A program made the position numbers and the translations under genes. Below are positions 11,654 through 23,517 of a DNA stretch of 64,000 nt, piece by piece. The stretch's first letter is position 1. The number at the start of each line of letters is the position of its first letter. Source of the DNA: Microcyclospora pomicola (taxonomy: Eukaryota > Ascomycota > Dothideomycetes > Capnodiales); contig NHNY01000015.1 of assembly GCA_002786065.1 (NCBI GenBank), forward strand, positions 1 to 64,000, given 5' to 3'. Under the pieces are notes generated by a model. That model did not search any database. It saw only the letters and a list, made by a program, of their open reading frames with translations, and was not told the origin of the DNA.

Positions 11654-11660
11654 TATATAA
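11654..11660 (+). promoter_or_regulatory. TATATAA box-like site without an assigned gene
   Basis: CACTATATAAGGC is a textbook TATA context, but no recognisable reading frame follows. It may serve an unannotated short transcript or be chance. Confidence 0.25.
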
Positions 11661-11700
11661 GGCACAGGTCCTATACAAAGTCAACGATGTGCTGTACTGT

Positions 11701-11745
11701 GCTGTGAGGTGATGTGCTGTGAGGTGATGTGCTGTGAGGTGATGT
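11701..11745 (+). repeat. 15-bp tandem repeat, three units
   Basis: The unit GCTGTGAGGTGATGT is repeated three times head to tail with no mismatches. It lies 40 bases downstream of the TATA-like site. Confidence 0.9.
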
Positions 11746-12483
11746 GATTCGATGCTGTTTTTGGAAGGTTTGGGGGCTGAAGTGCATGAAGTATGGGGGC
11801 TGAGGTGAGAAGTGTAGCTGGCGGGGCTGTGTACAGTACAGGTGCATGTACAGGTGCATGTGCCTGAGGTGCGAGAGTAGAACTATAGCAAAGCGTAAGT
11901 ACATGGAGAATGGCGGTCAGGGAACAGGACATCTGTGTAGTGTCTGACGTAATTGTGCGATGAGAGGGAGAGAGTGCAGGATGGAGAAAAGTGTCAAGAA
12001 TTCGCAGAGAGACATGACATATCTGCAGTGTCGTGCGTAGTGAGTGGGTCGATGAGTGGAATAGAGCGTAGAGTGAGGATGGGTGTCAAGCATGTACAAC
12101 GAACAGGTTGGAAAGTCAAGATGGGAGGATGGTACAAGGAATCCATGTACGATTCTATGCTACTGGCGCTATACTATGCTATGCAAATCGTGCCATGTTC
12201 AACACTCAACAAGGGAGGTCGCCTCGCGGCTCTTCGCCGGGCTGTTTTCCACCTCTCGTCGTGTTTGCCAGTCGTGCCTTCATGCGAGGATGAGGTGACG
12301 ATGCCGGCGCTCTATCGGGGTGGGGGTTGTGTGTGGTCGTGACGGGATCGTATGTGTACAATGATGGGATGCGTATGTCGAAAGCGAAGCAGGTGGGAAT
12401 AAAGCAGAACAACCGGGCCCAACGCTCAAAACGATTCAAAAACAGCAGATGCAAGTGGTGGTCGTGGCAGTCTTGATGAAGAG

Positions 12484-13368
12484 CTACCGCGACATCCATT
12501 GCAAGTCGAGCTGCTGAGGCATGCAAGCTGACACGCCATTGCTGGTCGGGTCAAGGAAGGCTGCGTTGTTGTCCATGTGGAGCATGGGCTGGTTGAAGTC
12601 TTCCCACATGGCGGGCTCACTGAGCTGGAGGCTCTCGTCCCAGAGCGGCCACTGCGAGGCCTCAAAGTCGGACATGGGCGAGGCTGACTTGCTGCAGTCG
12701 AAGTCGTACAGCGAAGGCATGGGACTCATGTGTAGCATGTCGGCGTTAGGGGTCGCGGGCTGGTAGGGGAAGATGCTGTCGAGCGAGTCGGAGCGCGAGA
12801 GCGGTGGGGAGAGCTCGTATTGGGTGGTGACGGGTGAGGCGAAAGGCTCGATGAGGGCCTCTTGGATGAGCTGTGGTACTGGCGGGGCCTCGTGTGAAAG
12901 CGACGGGCTGCTGCTGGCGCTGCTGGGTTTGCTGCTGTCGTGGTCGAGGCGGACGGCCCGGCACTTGCGCTTCTCGAAGTGGACGTTGCGGGCGGTCGAG
13001 CGAGAGAATGTGCGGCCGCAGCGTTGGCAGCAGAACTTCTTGCACACGCGGTGCTGCTCGCGGAAGTGTCGGCGGTAGTTACCAAGCGAGGAGAACTCGC
13101 GGCCGTTGCAGCCATGGCTCCAGCATCGGATGGCACCGTTGCAGAGGGTCTCGGGTTGGCACTCGCCGGCCATGGCTTCGGGGGATGAAGAGCAGCGAGA
13201 AGCCAGGCTGGAGTCACTGTCGGCCCGGTAGCGAGCGGCCGGATGTGAGGTGGTGGATGGCCGGGCGGTCTGAGAGAACTGTGATGAGGCTCGGAGACGT
13301 GCTGGGTGGTTGGCCATGCTGGGCATAGAGGTGGGATGCATCATCGGGTAGTGAAGGGGCGCTGACAT
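12484..13368 (-). CDS. C2H2-type zinc-finger transcription factor
   Basis: A single-exon gene of 294 residues starting with ATG at 13368. Residues 1-65 are low-complexity (Ser/Pro/Met-rich). Two zinc fingers follow: C82-x4-C87 with H101 and H106, and a second with C114-x2-C117 and H130, closed by C136, so it is C2HC-like. A basic stretch (RKCRAVR) follows. The remaining 150 residues are Ser/Pro-rich and acidic, with Trp-bearing segments (QWPLWDES, MWEDFNQP) of the kind seen in activation domains. Nuclear DNA binding is inferred from the fingers; targets are unknown. It stands alone with about 4 kb of gene-free DNA on each side. I do not recognise an orthologue. Confidence 0.8.
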   Translation of the reverse strand: MSAPLHYPMMHPTSMPSMANHPARLRASSQFSQTARPSTTSHPAARYRADSDSSLASRCSSSPEAMAGECQPETLCNGAIRCWSHGCNGREFSSLGNYRRHFREQHRVCKKFCCQRCGRTFSRSTARNVHFEKRKCRAVRLDHDSSKPSSASSSPSLSHEAPPVPQLIQEALIEPFASPVTTQYELSPPLSRSDSLDSIFPYQPATPNADMLHMSPMPSLYDFDCSKSASPMSDFEASQWPLWDESLQLSEPAMWEDFNQPMLHMDNNAAFLDPTSNGVSACMPQQLDLQWMSR

Positions 13369-16300
13369 GTTGAGAGGTGTGTGGATGTGAGTATGTGTGT
13401 TGGAGCGGTGATGCTTGGTGTGGTAGTTGTGTCTTGCTCAAGTCTTGGTGGAGTAGTAGACAGGACGCTGAATGGCAAGTGGAATGGATTGGACTGGAGG
13501 GAGGGAGCATGATCGGGGGCAGAGAGGAGGATTCATATATGTACAGCATCAGCCCCCGATGTGACCATGACGATCGACAGTGCTGAGCAGGGCCAAAGCA
13601 TGCCGCGATCGACAGCGGCCGGGGAGCACGTTGGATCATTCAGCCATGCGACGCAGCGTGTGAAGCGAAGGATGTCTAGCGCGCTTCTGGTAGATGATGG
13701 CGCCAACCTTGTTCCGTCCGTGTCGTCGCAACGTGGCAGCGGGCGTGCACAGACGGGACATGCACCTGCGTCCCTGTTTGGAACCCACACACACGCCCCC
13801 TGTCTGGTCTGGTCGCTGTTGTGTTGCCATGATGCTTATTATTATTGCCATGCGATGCCTCCCATAAGGTAGCTCACTGTGGTCCATCGTAGCGTGTGCA
13901 CATCTTCTCCTCCACCAATCCGCTCTCCTGTCCACCCTCACGCCCACACCTCCCGCACCGATCACATCCTGCATATGCTTCCATCCCTTCGATCCTGTAC
14001 TGTATGCTTTGGCTTCGATGCGAATAGAGTTGATGCATTTGCCATGTGTCTCGCTCGAGCGTGGCCCTGCCCACGTTACCGATGATTATTCATGGATCCC
14101 GGGAGTACAGTTCGGGAGAGACTGTCAGGCACCGTAAGACGGGCCCCCAGAGTCAGTGTCTGACAGGAGCCCCGGAATATGCCAGGACCGTCGGGTCAGC
14201 TTAGAAACGCCTCCCATAACCACCGTCATCGGGGTGGACTGTAGATACACATCACCCACCCTATCAGACGTCCATCATGGACATACATGACACACTGCAT
14301 GGATGAATCCAGGGCGACACAAATGCAACCTTGTGGATGCATTGGATCATCCCAGGCAGGACGCCATTGAGTACAGTAGCGTCCCTCCTCCACGTTGGCT
14401 GCTGGAGTGGATGCCTTCAAGGGTCGCCGATGATCGCCCATGCAGCACCCGCGTGGCAGCATGTTTCGAAGTCCGCCGCCTCTTCGCATGGGTCGACGTC
14501 AAACCGACGATCTCGATGGCCGCCAATATTGCAGCGGAGAGTTTCGCGCAAGCCCACCACGCGTGCCGCACAGACCGACCGATCTTTTGATAGACACAAG
14601 CGCCCACAGCTTAATGACCTAAGCGGGCTGTCGTGATTACAACGGCATAACGGTCTTCGAGAATAGCAAAAGGTTGCGACCGTTGTCTCATCACGACGAG
14701 AGGTTGGTGAGGATGATCGACCATCACGCCATGAACGCATGCAGCATGATCCAGCGCCGTACCGTACCAGACCGCCTCTGTTGGATCTTCTATCGCCTTG
14801 CCGAGGTACCACCGCCTTGGTTGGTCTCTCTCGTGGTGATCTGCCCACGCGATGATCGACACCCAGCCGAAGCCACCGAAAAGCCTCACCCACCCGCTCA
14901 CGGACCCCCCCTTGCTCGTCCTCGATTACCGTATCGGGTAGATCTTCGAGCAGGTCAGTCGGCTAGGACGAATCATCATCGCATCCTGATCGCGCGCCTC
15001 CTGCTTACTACACGGCCATGTCTTGACTAAGCCGGCCTCATGTTCCTGGCCTGGCATCCCTCCTCCCGCCGCGCCGCCTTCAACACACCTGCATCCATCC
15101 TCCGGCCAGTCGATCCAGCAGGGGTGTCCACTTGGTCATGAGCTCGCAACACATGTACGCACCGCGCCGCCGTTCGATACGGATCATCCCAGTCATCACA
15201 AGTCACGACAAGGTTGTGCACCGACGGATTCCGTCCCTAACAATAGTTGGGGGCTGAAATTACGAAATGAACCTTGTTCGTCACCGGTGACCCTTTGACT
15301 CCTCGCACGTTCTGCCCATTCGCCGGGCGCGGACGCTCAGCTTGCCGAAACGCCATGAGGCCCACACGTGGGAAGTCACGGACCGTCGCTGCAATGCAAC
15401 CTTGACATGTGGCCGCTGTGGTTGCATCGCATTGTGGGCGGCGCGCATAATCTTAGTGCATGCCTGGTTCCGGCCTCCATTCTGCTGCTGCGGAGCTCGG
15501 TTCTCGTGATGAATATCGTGCGGAGGAGTGTGTGTGTTGGTGGGCCTGGTGGCTGGGTCTTGGCGAGGTGGCCATACTCTATTGCTCTACCTTATTCTTC
15601 CCAAGAGCTGGGAGGATCGCTGATGAGGCTTCCACATGGCCGGATACGAGTCGTGAGGAGGAGATGGCCTCACACATGATTCACTCCGGTCTCCTCAGTT
15701 TTCAAACATTTTCGTGCAATGCGATGAAAGCTCCATGCCGACAACCTGCATCTCACACCTGACTCAGCTGCTGGCTCGTTCATCGGATCGACAAACGCCA
15801 TACGACCAGCGTGTCTTGCGGATTGTGGGCCACTATAGCTATCATGATATGCATTACATTTCACCCAATCAATCGTCTTGCCTGTGCTCTGCATTATCAC
15901 CGCATACACCGGATATCTCTCAGCTGCTGTTTCCGGAAATCGTCCGTCATGATGCAAAGGGCGATCGGCAGTCCAGCAGGTAGACGCAGCTCGGTTCCGA
16001 TCAGCCTGACCTGACTGATCTCTCCGGTTCCGGTGCCTCCGTCTGCCGCCCACTCCAGCCCCGTCGTTACTCGTCCCTCTTTCATCATTCAACAATTCGA
16101 AGACCAACAAGCCTCACCAAGCCTCACGAGTGGATCGGGCCTGCACCCACTCCACAACGTGATATCCACTCACCAACATCCATTCACCCACCGCCTCTTC
16201 ATAGCTGAGGCTGGATGATCGCCGCCGCCGGCGTGTGCCACGAGGCACGCCTGGCGTTGTAGTCGTGCCTCGATCCCTACCCTTCCCGGTGCAAACGAGA

Positions 16301-17364
16301 TACACGAGGTCCCGCGCGTCGCTGCACCGGCGATCAATGATGTGATGATGCGATGATGTGACGGAAGGATGAGTTGCTGACTTGTCGTAACCGAACAAGC
16401 GTACGAGAAACAACCAACAACAAGTACTTCTCTCTCGCTCCGCGGGCGCATCCTCCTCGCAGATCTACCGACTTGCTCGATCAGCGTCCTTCACGATGAG
16501 CAGGATTTACACATGCTCATTGCTGCGTGTCCGGGCATCGCGGGTGATCTACCTTGCCGACTCACGGCCGCATGAAACTTATCATGGTGATCTCTCGCAT
16601 AGGATAGCCGTCGCAGCGCCGTTGAGGCGTGAGCGCTGCTGCTTTCCTATCCGGGAAATCCTGGAATACTCCGTCGACGGGCATGCAGTCGAGTCAAGTC
16701 GAGCGTCAGTTATTACCCCATCGGTCCGTGGATATACATAGACATGGACGACGTTGTTCATGTTTGAGATGCGTTCTGCAGTCTGCAGGACAGTTGCAGC
16801 CTTCCTCGACTGAGATGAAGGATACGTCAGGATCATGGTCCTGCGTTATCCAACGGCTTGAAGCGATCTATTCTTGAATCATACGTGGCCATCTCATACA
16901 TGTCTCGAAGGGGAACGAGTTCCTACTATGGCATTGGGTGGTGTTATACGCAAGTTTCGCTCGATAGGATGGGATAAATGTTGTCCTGTACTGTATTGTG
17001 TGGCATTGCACGATTGGACCATACGGCACTTTCGATGCTCCAGCTTTCTGTTGCCCAACAGGACGCATGAGAGACATGATACCGCAACGTACATCTCAAG
17101 CCAGGGTAAGGAAATATCTCAATCATAAAGAATGACTAGTTCTCACATACCTATGTCCGAGAAATGATTGTGTATTGTGTAGATAAACATGATCTCCGTC
17201 GCTGAAGTGGACCTGCAGCTTGATCGGCAGCCCAGTCGATTACAGACCTCATGCTAAGACCTCAGGCATAAGATACGGTGGTGCTCGTTGACATAGACAT
17301 ACAAAGAGAAATCGCACAACTACAGATATCGTACGCTTCATACCTAACCATATCTCATCCACTC
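13369..17364. other. Gene-free stretch between zinc-finger and thioesterase genes
   Basis: Four kilobases of ordinary composition in which no reading frame shows a conserved motif, and frames overlap on both strands. It includes the divergent promoters of the two flanking genes. Nothing else recognisable was seen. Confidence 0.45.
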
Positions 17365-18372
17365 ATGTCCACATCTATAGAACCCGCCACAATGAAAGCA
17401 GAGCTCGAGCCGACCTCCTCCCCGCTCCGCGGCGACCCCTCTTCGTCCATCCCGCTCGTGCTCATCCACGACGGTGGCGGCACCTGTTTTCAATACTTTC
17501 TCTTGCCGCCTCTCGACCGTGAACTCTACACCATCTCCAATCCGTATCATGACGATTGCGGGCGACCGGACGGTGGCATCCCGCAACTGGCGGAGATTTA
17601 CGTCGCGGCGATGAACGAGACCCTGCCGCCGGGGCCGGTGATTATCGGTGGTGAGTACTTGTGTATTCATACGTTATGGGCTATGCAGAAATCCACGGAG
17701 ACCAAAACGAATCCGCAAGAATGAAATTATTCTACTTCCTCCGCCCAAACTCCAAGGAGAACCGCCAACTGACCGCCCCTGCCCAGGCTGGTCCTTCGGC
17801 GGCATGATCTCCTACGAGATCGCGCGCCTCCTCGCCTCAGACGCCCACTTGGACGTCCGCGGCGTGCTGATGATCGACTCCATCTGCCCGTGGTCCTCGA
17901 GCTACTCGGCGCGCGGGCGCGTGCAGCCCTCGTTCCGCGCGACGACCAGCGCGGCGATGAAGCAGAAGGTGCTCGCGGCGTTCGACAACGCGCGCGCCAT
18001 GATCATCGCATGGCCGCAGCCGACGACGCCGTTCGCGGCCCCGCCGACGGTGCTGATCCGCGCGACGGAGAGCATGCCGCGGGAGAACTCGCCGGATGGG
18101 CTACAGCTCGTCGTCCGTGATGGGGATGGCATGCTCGGGTGGAAGGAGACGGGGACGCTGACGATGACGAGCGTGGTCGATGTGCCCGGAAACCACTTTA
18201 GTATGTGGGCGGATGAGAAGGTGAGTTGTTCTGGTGGATTCGCGTTGCTTGTCGGGTGCTTTGGTGTCAGGGCTATGGGGAATGTTCAGGTTGCTGATGG
18301 ATCGTTTAGATCGATGCTTTGGGGGAACATATCGTCGCGGCGTGTAAGATCATTGAGGAGACGCCGGTCTGA
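17365..18372 (+). CDS. Standalone PKS-type thioesterase (alpha/beta hydrolase)
   Basis: Three exons, 17365-17650, 17787-18220 and 18310-18372, giving 260 residues; both introns (GTGAGT...CAG, GTGAGT...TTTAG) keep frame. The fold is that of the TE domain that ends fungal polyketide synthases: VLIHDGGGT at 32-40, nucleophile Ser98 in GWSFGG, Asp126 in LMIDSICPW, and catalytic His232 in GNHFSMW. Such enzymes release or edit acyl chains from carrier proteins. Length equals one TE domain, with no KS, AT or ACP sequence beside it, so it is a discrete protein, possibly a type II editing thioesterase acting in trans. No biosynthetic cluster surrounds it. A second in-frame ATG at 17392 is an alternative start. 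Confidence 0.85.
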
Positions 18373-19627
18373 GGCGATCTGACGTCTCCTGGACGAATGC
18401 CAGTGAAATATGGTCGAGTTGTACGGCTTGAACGAGGGAGAAAGACGCTGTGCAGGTAGGGTGAGCTGTGATACCCGGATGGAGGGGATGTATGCTCCCA
18501 TCAAGCCTCCACGAGGACTACGTCGGCTGCGATATATAACGAGCTTGAAAGACGATAGCATATAATGCCCTTCGTTGTGGACGACAGAACCAAGCAACTT
18601 TTAGGAGAGGTTGGTATAGATTAGAACAGTTCGAGTACTTGATTCCCCTTTCACGTCAGACTTGGCTTGAATGTTCTGCTGTAGTAGGGACGATGACTTC
18701 AATTGGGTTCGGTGCACAGGCTAGAGGACTCGCATTCCAGGAGAAACCTCTGTTTACACTTCGTGTGAGCTATTGAGTACAAGTCAAGTTCCTGATGATA
18801 GGCAGCTAATCCATCTGAGTCGTATATGTATGGTACTGGATGTAAGTAACACATCGAGGATTCGTCTTCGCAACATGAATCACGGTCCAACGCAGCAGTC
18901 GATCGCGTACTATGTTTCGCCGTACTATACCGATTCTGAAGGTTCGTGGATTTATTCAACATATATCAACTCCCTCGCAGCATATACAATAAGAACAGAG
19001 TCAATCAAATGTAATGCATGGCAAACCCCAAGTCCTCAACCCTAACCCAACATCTCCATCACGTGAAAGCGTGCTTGATCTCCCCCGCCTTTAAGCTTTT
19101 GCCCTGAACCAGTCGCGACGCTCGAAAGTGCCGACCCCTGCGTCGTCTGGTGCGCGCCCTCTCTCCACATTTATTTCGCGTCGACGTAGCGGAAAACACC
19201 ATTGCATGTGTTTACCGCCCACCCGTCGACACCGACTGCCACCACCACGTCTTCTCCTTCTTCGTCACATTCGCTACCACGCTCGCAGGCTCACGGCCTC
19301 ATCTTGACGGAGGCACGAAATATTGCTTGAGCGTTTGCATGCCATTGAGTTATACGCTTATGATATCACGAGAACACGCATTGACAGCACGATTCCACTA
19401 TACGCCAGACGTGTTTGCGGAAGATCAGCATTTGGATCGAGCGACCCGTTCAAGACGAGAAGTCTGAGCAGGGAAATCTTCGTGAACCACCGGCCAATAG
19501 CGGGAGCACGTCAGAGTACAAGGTTGTAGCACGTTCTCTTTGTCACTGCTGCGTCAACCCTGGTTTGTGATAGCTCCGAACACGCCCTACACACAACGAC
19601 GACCAGCACGAGCACTACCACCCCAGT
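18373..19627. other. Intergenic region, no gene seen
   Basis: Contains the 3' flank of the thioesterase and the promoter and leader of the 837-residue protein. No conserved reading frame or repeat was recognised. Confidence 0.5.
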
Positions 19628-22141
19628 ATGGACGTGCCACCAGCTGTCCCGCCGAAGGATAGGCCCTTGCTATCAAGCGGCGCCCTCCAAGATCCGTCAT
19701 CGGCACCTCCAAGCAGCTCGAAGCGCAAGCGGCAGACACGCGACAACCCCGACTTGATGCAAGACGTGAGCGATGACTTTGACGACCTCGACGAGCAGAC
19801 GCCAAAGCGCACTCGCCCATACCATCATCCCAGCGATGATGAAGCCTCGGTGGAGAACACGCCTGCACATGGCAAAGGGCTCCTCCGCAGGAAGCAGAAG
19901 ATTGGTAATCTGTCACACCTCAACCTGCGCCACAAGGCGAAGCAGCAACAGCAGCAGCAGGCCTCAAAGATGGATGGCCCAGAGCCGCGGGACTCCAAGT
20001 TCCAGGAAGGCAGTTTCAGCGACAAGCCCAGCGTCAAGCCGCCCAGCGCCTTCACCCGCATGATCCGCACAGACAGTGGTAATGTCTCGCAGCTGGACCA
20101 ACTCATGGCCCAATACCACGCCGAGATAGACACCAAGTTTTCTCTGGCGAGACAGCAGCTGGACCGAGACAAGGCGAAGTTCAACCAGCTTGCGGAAGAG
20201 AAAGCTGCAGAGTCTGCGAGGAATAGTGAGAGTGGTGGAATCTTCCGTTTCGGTCGTCGATTCGTACCAAACATCGGCTTCAACCCGATCGATCTGTGGA
20301 AACAGGTCTGGAACGACACCAAAGACGAGCTGACCAGGAAGAATCTCGATGAGATGGAGCGTCAGGCGAGATTGAAGCTGGAGGCAGAGGCAAAATATGC
20401 TTTGATGAAAGCACAAGGGCAGCTCAACCTGCAGCGCGTGGGTGTGAAAGAGCAAGAGCCGTCCCACACAGAGGAGCAAGCCACTCCGCGTGACTCAGGC
20501 GTGGACTTTGCTGATACACAAGAGCCGGAAGAACAGCAGCGGTACCTCTCCACTGGCACAGTGGTTGTTCATCCTGTGCCTTCGACTGAGAACACATACG
20601 ACAGCGTGTCGGGAAGTGAGATGCCGGACAGCACGACGAAATCGACCAGGGGATTCTTGTCTCGTCTGTACCTCAAGCGCCCGTCCATGTCAAACCTGAA
20701 GCGCGTGAGATCAGACATCAACATCTCGGCATCGTCAGACCGCGACGCTTCACTCTCCGTCTCTCCATTGAAGAGTGACGTCAACTCGACACTCAGAAAG
20801 TCGGTATCGAAGATTGATCTGAAGAAGCAACACAAGCTGTCGAAGCGTGTGAGTGATCTTGAGCTCAGATTGCAGCAGGCGAGACAGGAGCTGGACGACG
20901 CGTTGGTCGATGCTTCACCAGTCCCTCAGCTGAACTCCAAATACCAGCGTTTCATTCCGTCAGGCACCATTCGACGACCAAAGTTCGTGCCAGGCAAGCT
21001 ACCCACCCTTCCCAGTCAGATGGTATTTGACCCAGCACAAATGGCCAGTGAAGACGACAGCCACGAGCAAGTGAATTTCGCCAGTGAGACTAGGTCGCGC
21101 CAAGCTTTGGACTTGAGTACGGCATTTGACGAGGACGAGGACGGTGAAGATACCATCAAAGCAAACCTCCAAAAGCAATACCCCACTCGAGCATCGACAC
21201 TGTTCAATCTGGACAACACAGACATTATGGAGAGCGTCAAAGACAACGAGACGCAGGTCGGTAGCCCGGATTCCAACAAGATCGTGGACGAAGACCTCTC
21301 TTCGAACAGAGAAGCCAGTATGCCGTCTGCGACTCCAATGAAGACCCTGAACGAGGACGTCGGCGTTGAAGTTGGAGATGTGACTAGCTACAACACTCTT
21401 GATGCGAAGCTGAAAGCTCTCGACGCGCAGGTCAAGTCGAGCAACAAGTCGAAGAGCAAGAAGCGCAAGTCTGGTGACAAGGATGGGGTTTTCAGACCTG
21501 ATGGAAACTACGATGATGAGGATGAGCTTGAGGGTGTGGTGGGAGACAAGGGTACTGCGAAGCGCAAGAAGAGCAAGAAGCGTAAGACTGCGGCGAAGAA
21601 CGAGGACAGCCCTGACACGAAACGTGCGAAGAGTGTGAAGAATGCTCAGAAATCTCCCGCGGGGAAGAAGCCGACCAAGGTTGTCAGCACAACGGTCAAC
21701 CAGACGACTGCCAACCGTGAGGTTGAGATGAGCGAAGAAGTCACTGTCGCGGTTGAAGCTACGTCTGACAACGATGTCGATATGGCGGAGGAAGATCACG
21801 TTATGGACAGCCACTTGGACGTGCCGTCTGGACGTCTCAGTCTCGATTCGCAAGCTTTGTCTCTGGAGCCGTTGTACGAAGAGGAGGAAGAATTGGCTGA
21901 TGCACCGAAACTCCTTCCCACGACCACTGCGCCGCGAGACAGCCTGTCCCTTCCCCCGTCTCACGCTGCTCCCGCACGTCACAGCCGTGACTTTGTGGCT
22001 GCTCGACCGAGTAGCCCCAAAAAACATCGCTCGACTACCGTCCCACCGGCCGACATGTCTGGTGGTCGTGGAAAGGAGAACCCAGCTGCCAAGGCACAGA
22101 GAAAGAAGGAGGAGTTTGATTGGCCGGAAGATGTCTTTTGA
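19628..22141 (+). CDS. Uncharacterised basic nuclear-type protein, 837 aa
   Basis: One long intronless frame. Nuclear location is suggested by basic clusters (SKRKRQ near 30-35, PKRTR near 59-63) and by a Lys/Arg-rich segment at about 603-658 with repeated SKKRK. A six-Gln run sits at 106-111. A coiled-coil segment spans about 150-195, followed by GGIFRFGRRFVPNIGFNPIDLW at 203-224 (here broken as GGIFRFGRRF and VPNIGFNPIDLW), which looks like the conserved heart. A second heptad-like region lies near 390-430. Otherwise it is disordered and rich in Ser and acidic residues, ending in EEFDWPEDVF. It resembles proteins labelled 'nuclear RNA-binding' in Dothideomycetes, but no RNA-binding domain is visible, so the function is unassigned. 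Confidence 0.82.
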   Translation: MDVPPAVPPKDRPLLSSGALQDPSSAPPSSSKRKRQTRDNPDLMQDVSDDFDDLDEQTPKRTRPYHHPSDDEASVENTPAHGKGLLRRKQKIGNLSHLNLRHKAKQQQQQQASKMDGPEPRDSKFQEGSFSDKPSVKPPSAFTRMIRTDSGNVSQLDQLMAQYHAEIDTKFSLARQQLDRDKAKFNQLAEEKAAESARNSESGGIFRFGRRFVPNIGFNPIDLWKQVWNDTKDELTRKNLDEMERQARLKLEAEAKYALMKAQGQLNLQRVGVKEQEPSHTEEQATPRDSGVDFADTQEPEEQQRYLSTGTVVVHPVPSTENTYDSVSGSEMPDSTTKSTRGFLSRLYLKRPSMSNLKRVRSDINISASSDRDASLSVSPLKSDVNSTLRKSVSKIDLKKQHKLSKRVSDLELRLQQARQELDDALVDASPVPQLNSKYQRFIPSGTIRRPKFVPGKLPTLPSQMVFDPAQMASEDDSHEQVNFASETRSRQALDLSTAFDEDEDGEDTIKANLQKQYPTRASTLFNLDNTDIMESVKDNETQVGSPDSNKIVDEDLSSNREASMPSATPMKTLNEDVGVEVGDVTSYNTLDAKLKALDAQVKSSNKSKSKKRKSGDKDGVFRPDGNYDDEDELEGVVGDKGTAKRKKSKKRKTAAKNEDSPDTKRAKSVKNAQKSPAGKKPTKVVSTTVNQTTANREVEMSEEVTVAVEATSDNDVDMAEEDHVMDSHLDVPSGRLSLDSQALSLEPLYEEEEELADAPKLLPTTTAPRDSLSLPPSHAAPARHSRDFVAARPSSPKKHRSTTVPPADMSGGRGKENPAAKAQRKKEEFDWPEDVF

Positions 22142-23198
22142 GTTGGGCGGTGGTTGAGCTACCTTTGTTCAGCACCGTGACTATCTGGCACACGAGCTGT
22201 GCTGCTTTCTTGATCTTTCAGAAAGGCACGTCAAAGCGCAGTACATGGAACAAATTGGCAACTCCCTGTGCCCCTCCTCTCGATATGCAAAGAAGAAAGC
22301 ATTAGTTTCACGACTACGGCCCGTCTCCTTTTCGTCTCAGCAGGCACGCAGCCTGATGTCCTCACCGTCCTCTAACGATCCATTAAGAAACGTAATTTCC
22401 ATGCGAACCACGGCCGCAAACACTTGGCGTTAGCACATCCAGGAATGGGATCCTTGGTCTTTTTTAAAGCGGGCGGCGTGGGAAAGTGAGCAAGAGATTC
22501 GGCACGAGACATCCTGCCTCGTGGAGGATTGTCAGCGGTCCTTGGAGAAGGCTTTGTCTTCCATGCTTTGACCGAAGATGTTTTCGTAATTCTGCAGCAA
22601 ATGAGGAATTTGTAATCTGAAACCCCTAACGAATTGAGACAAAACAAACATTTCACAAGTCGACTGATTCCATGAAATGATAGCCCGTTTCTTCCTTTTC
22701 GATTTCCAAATGCCCGTCTCGACGAGATATCACAGTAGAATGTGTCTACTTTTCTTGATCTATGGAGAATGTCGCCTTTCCCATCCTCCACCCTGAAAAC
22801 CTCCTCGATCCCGACCTTGTATGTTCGTTCACTACACACAATCAATGCACTTCATCCGCCCAGCTCTTCACCAAATCGCAGCCTATTTCTCTCTAGCCTA
22901 TCATCTGCACCATGCTCAACATACTCACCACTCCATCCCCACCATCCTTCTACTTGAACACATTCTTGCCTGCCGCTGCGTTAGGAAGCTCCCTATCCCC
23001 TCGCCGTGCCCTACCCTGCTCTGCCCTATACTGCTCACCATCCTTTATAGCACAATACCTAAGGTAGATTCTATCGTTCGTCTTCCGGTGTCCATCCATT
23101 CTGCCGTAGACAACATCTACCCTAGGTAACTACCCTGGCTTACCCACTCGTTGAACTACAGATACAACTCGCACAATCCTATCCTCTCGCTTCCAGTC

Positions 23199-23378
23199 TA
23201 ATCCTCTCTCTTTAGATTCGAGCCTCCCCCTCCTAATTCGAGCCTCTCCCTTCCAATCCGAGCCTCTCCCTTCCAATCCGAGCCTCTCCCTTCCAATCCG
23301 AGCCTCTCCCTTCCAATCCGAGCCTCTCCCTTCTAATCCGAGCCTCTCCCTCCCACTTCGATCCTCTCCCGTCCTCTC
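23199..23378. repeat. 20-bp minisatellite, about seven to nine units
   Basis: The unit CGAGCCTCTCCCTTCCAATC is exact in the central units (23239-23318) and decays toward both ends. It is strongly strand-asymmetric, pyrimidine-rich on the plus strand. Confidence 0.9.
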
Positions 23379-23517
23379 CCATCCCACCAGAATGAATGCC
23401 CTCACTCTCTCGCTCACTCGCTCACTCGCTCACTCAGCCACTCACGTACTCACCACACGGCGCAGCGCACATTGCACAGAGCACATCGTACAGCGTATAT
23501 ACATGTAGGGCATACAT

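Larger units (their letters stand above)
8531..12483. other. Gene-free stretch right of the AT-rich block
   Basis: GC rises abruptly at about 8.53 kb. Reading frames here overlap on both strands without conserved motifs, consistent splicing or codon pattern, so no gene is called. Visible structures are a TATATAA at 11654-11660, a 15-bp tandem repeat at 11701-11745, a short GACGAC run near 11600, and the 3' flank of the zinc-finger gene. Confidence 0.5.

Noticed and set aside
12726-13217. Long Ala/Ser/Pro-rich frame overlapping the zinc-finger gene
   Set aside because: Out-of-frame shadow of the GC-rich zinc-finger coding region; lacks any motif.
17365-22141. Possible secondary-metabolite cluster around the thioesterase
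   Set aside because: Neighbours are a zinc-finger gene 4 kb away and a structural nuclear-type protein; no synthase, oxidase or transporter is adjacent.
23130-23417. Minus-strand frame with a 20-residue repeated peptide
   Set aside because: It is only the translation of the 20-bp minisatellite.
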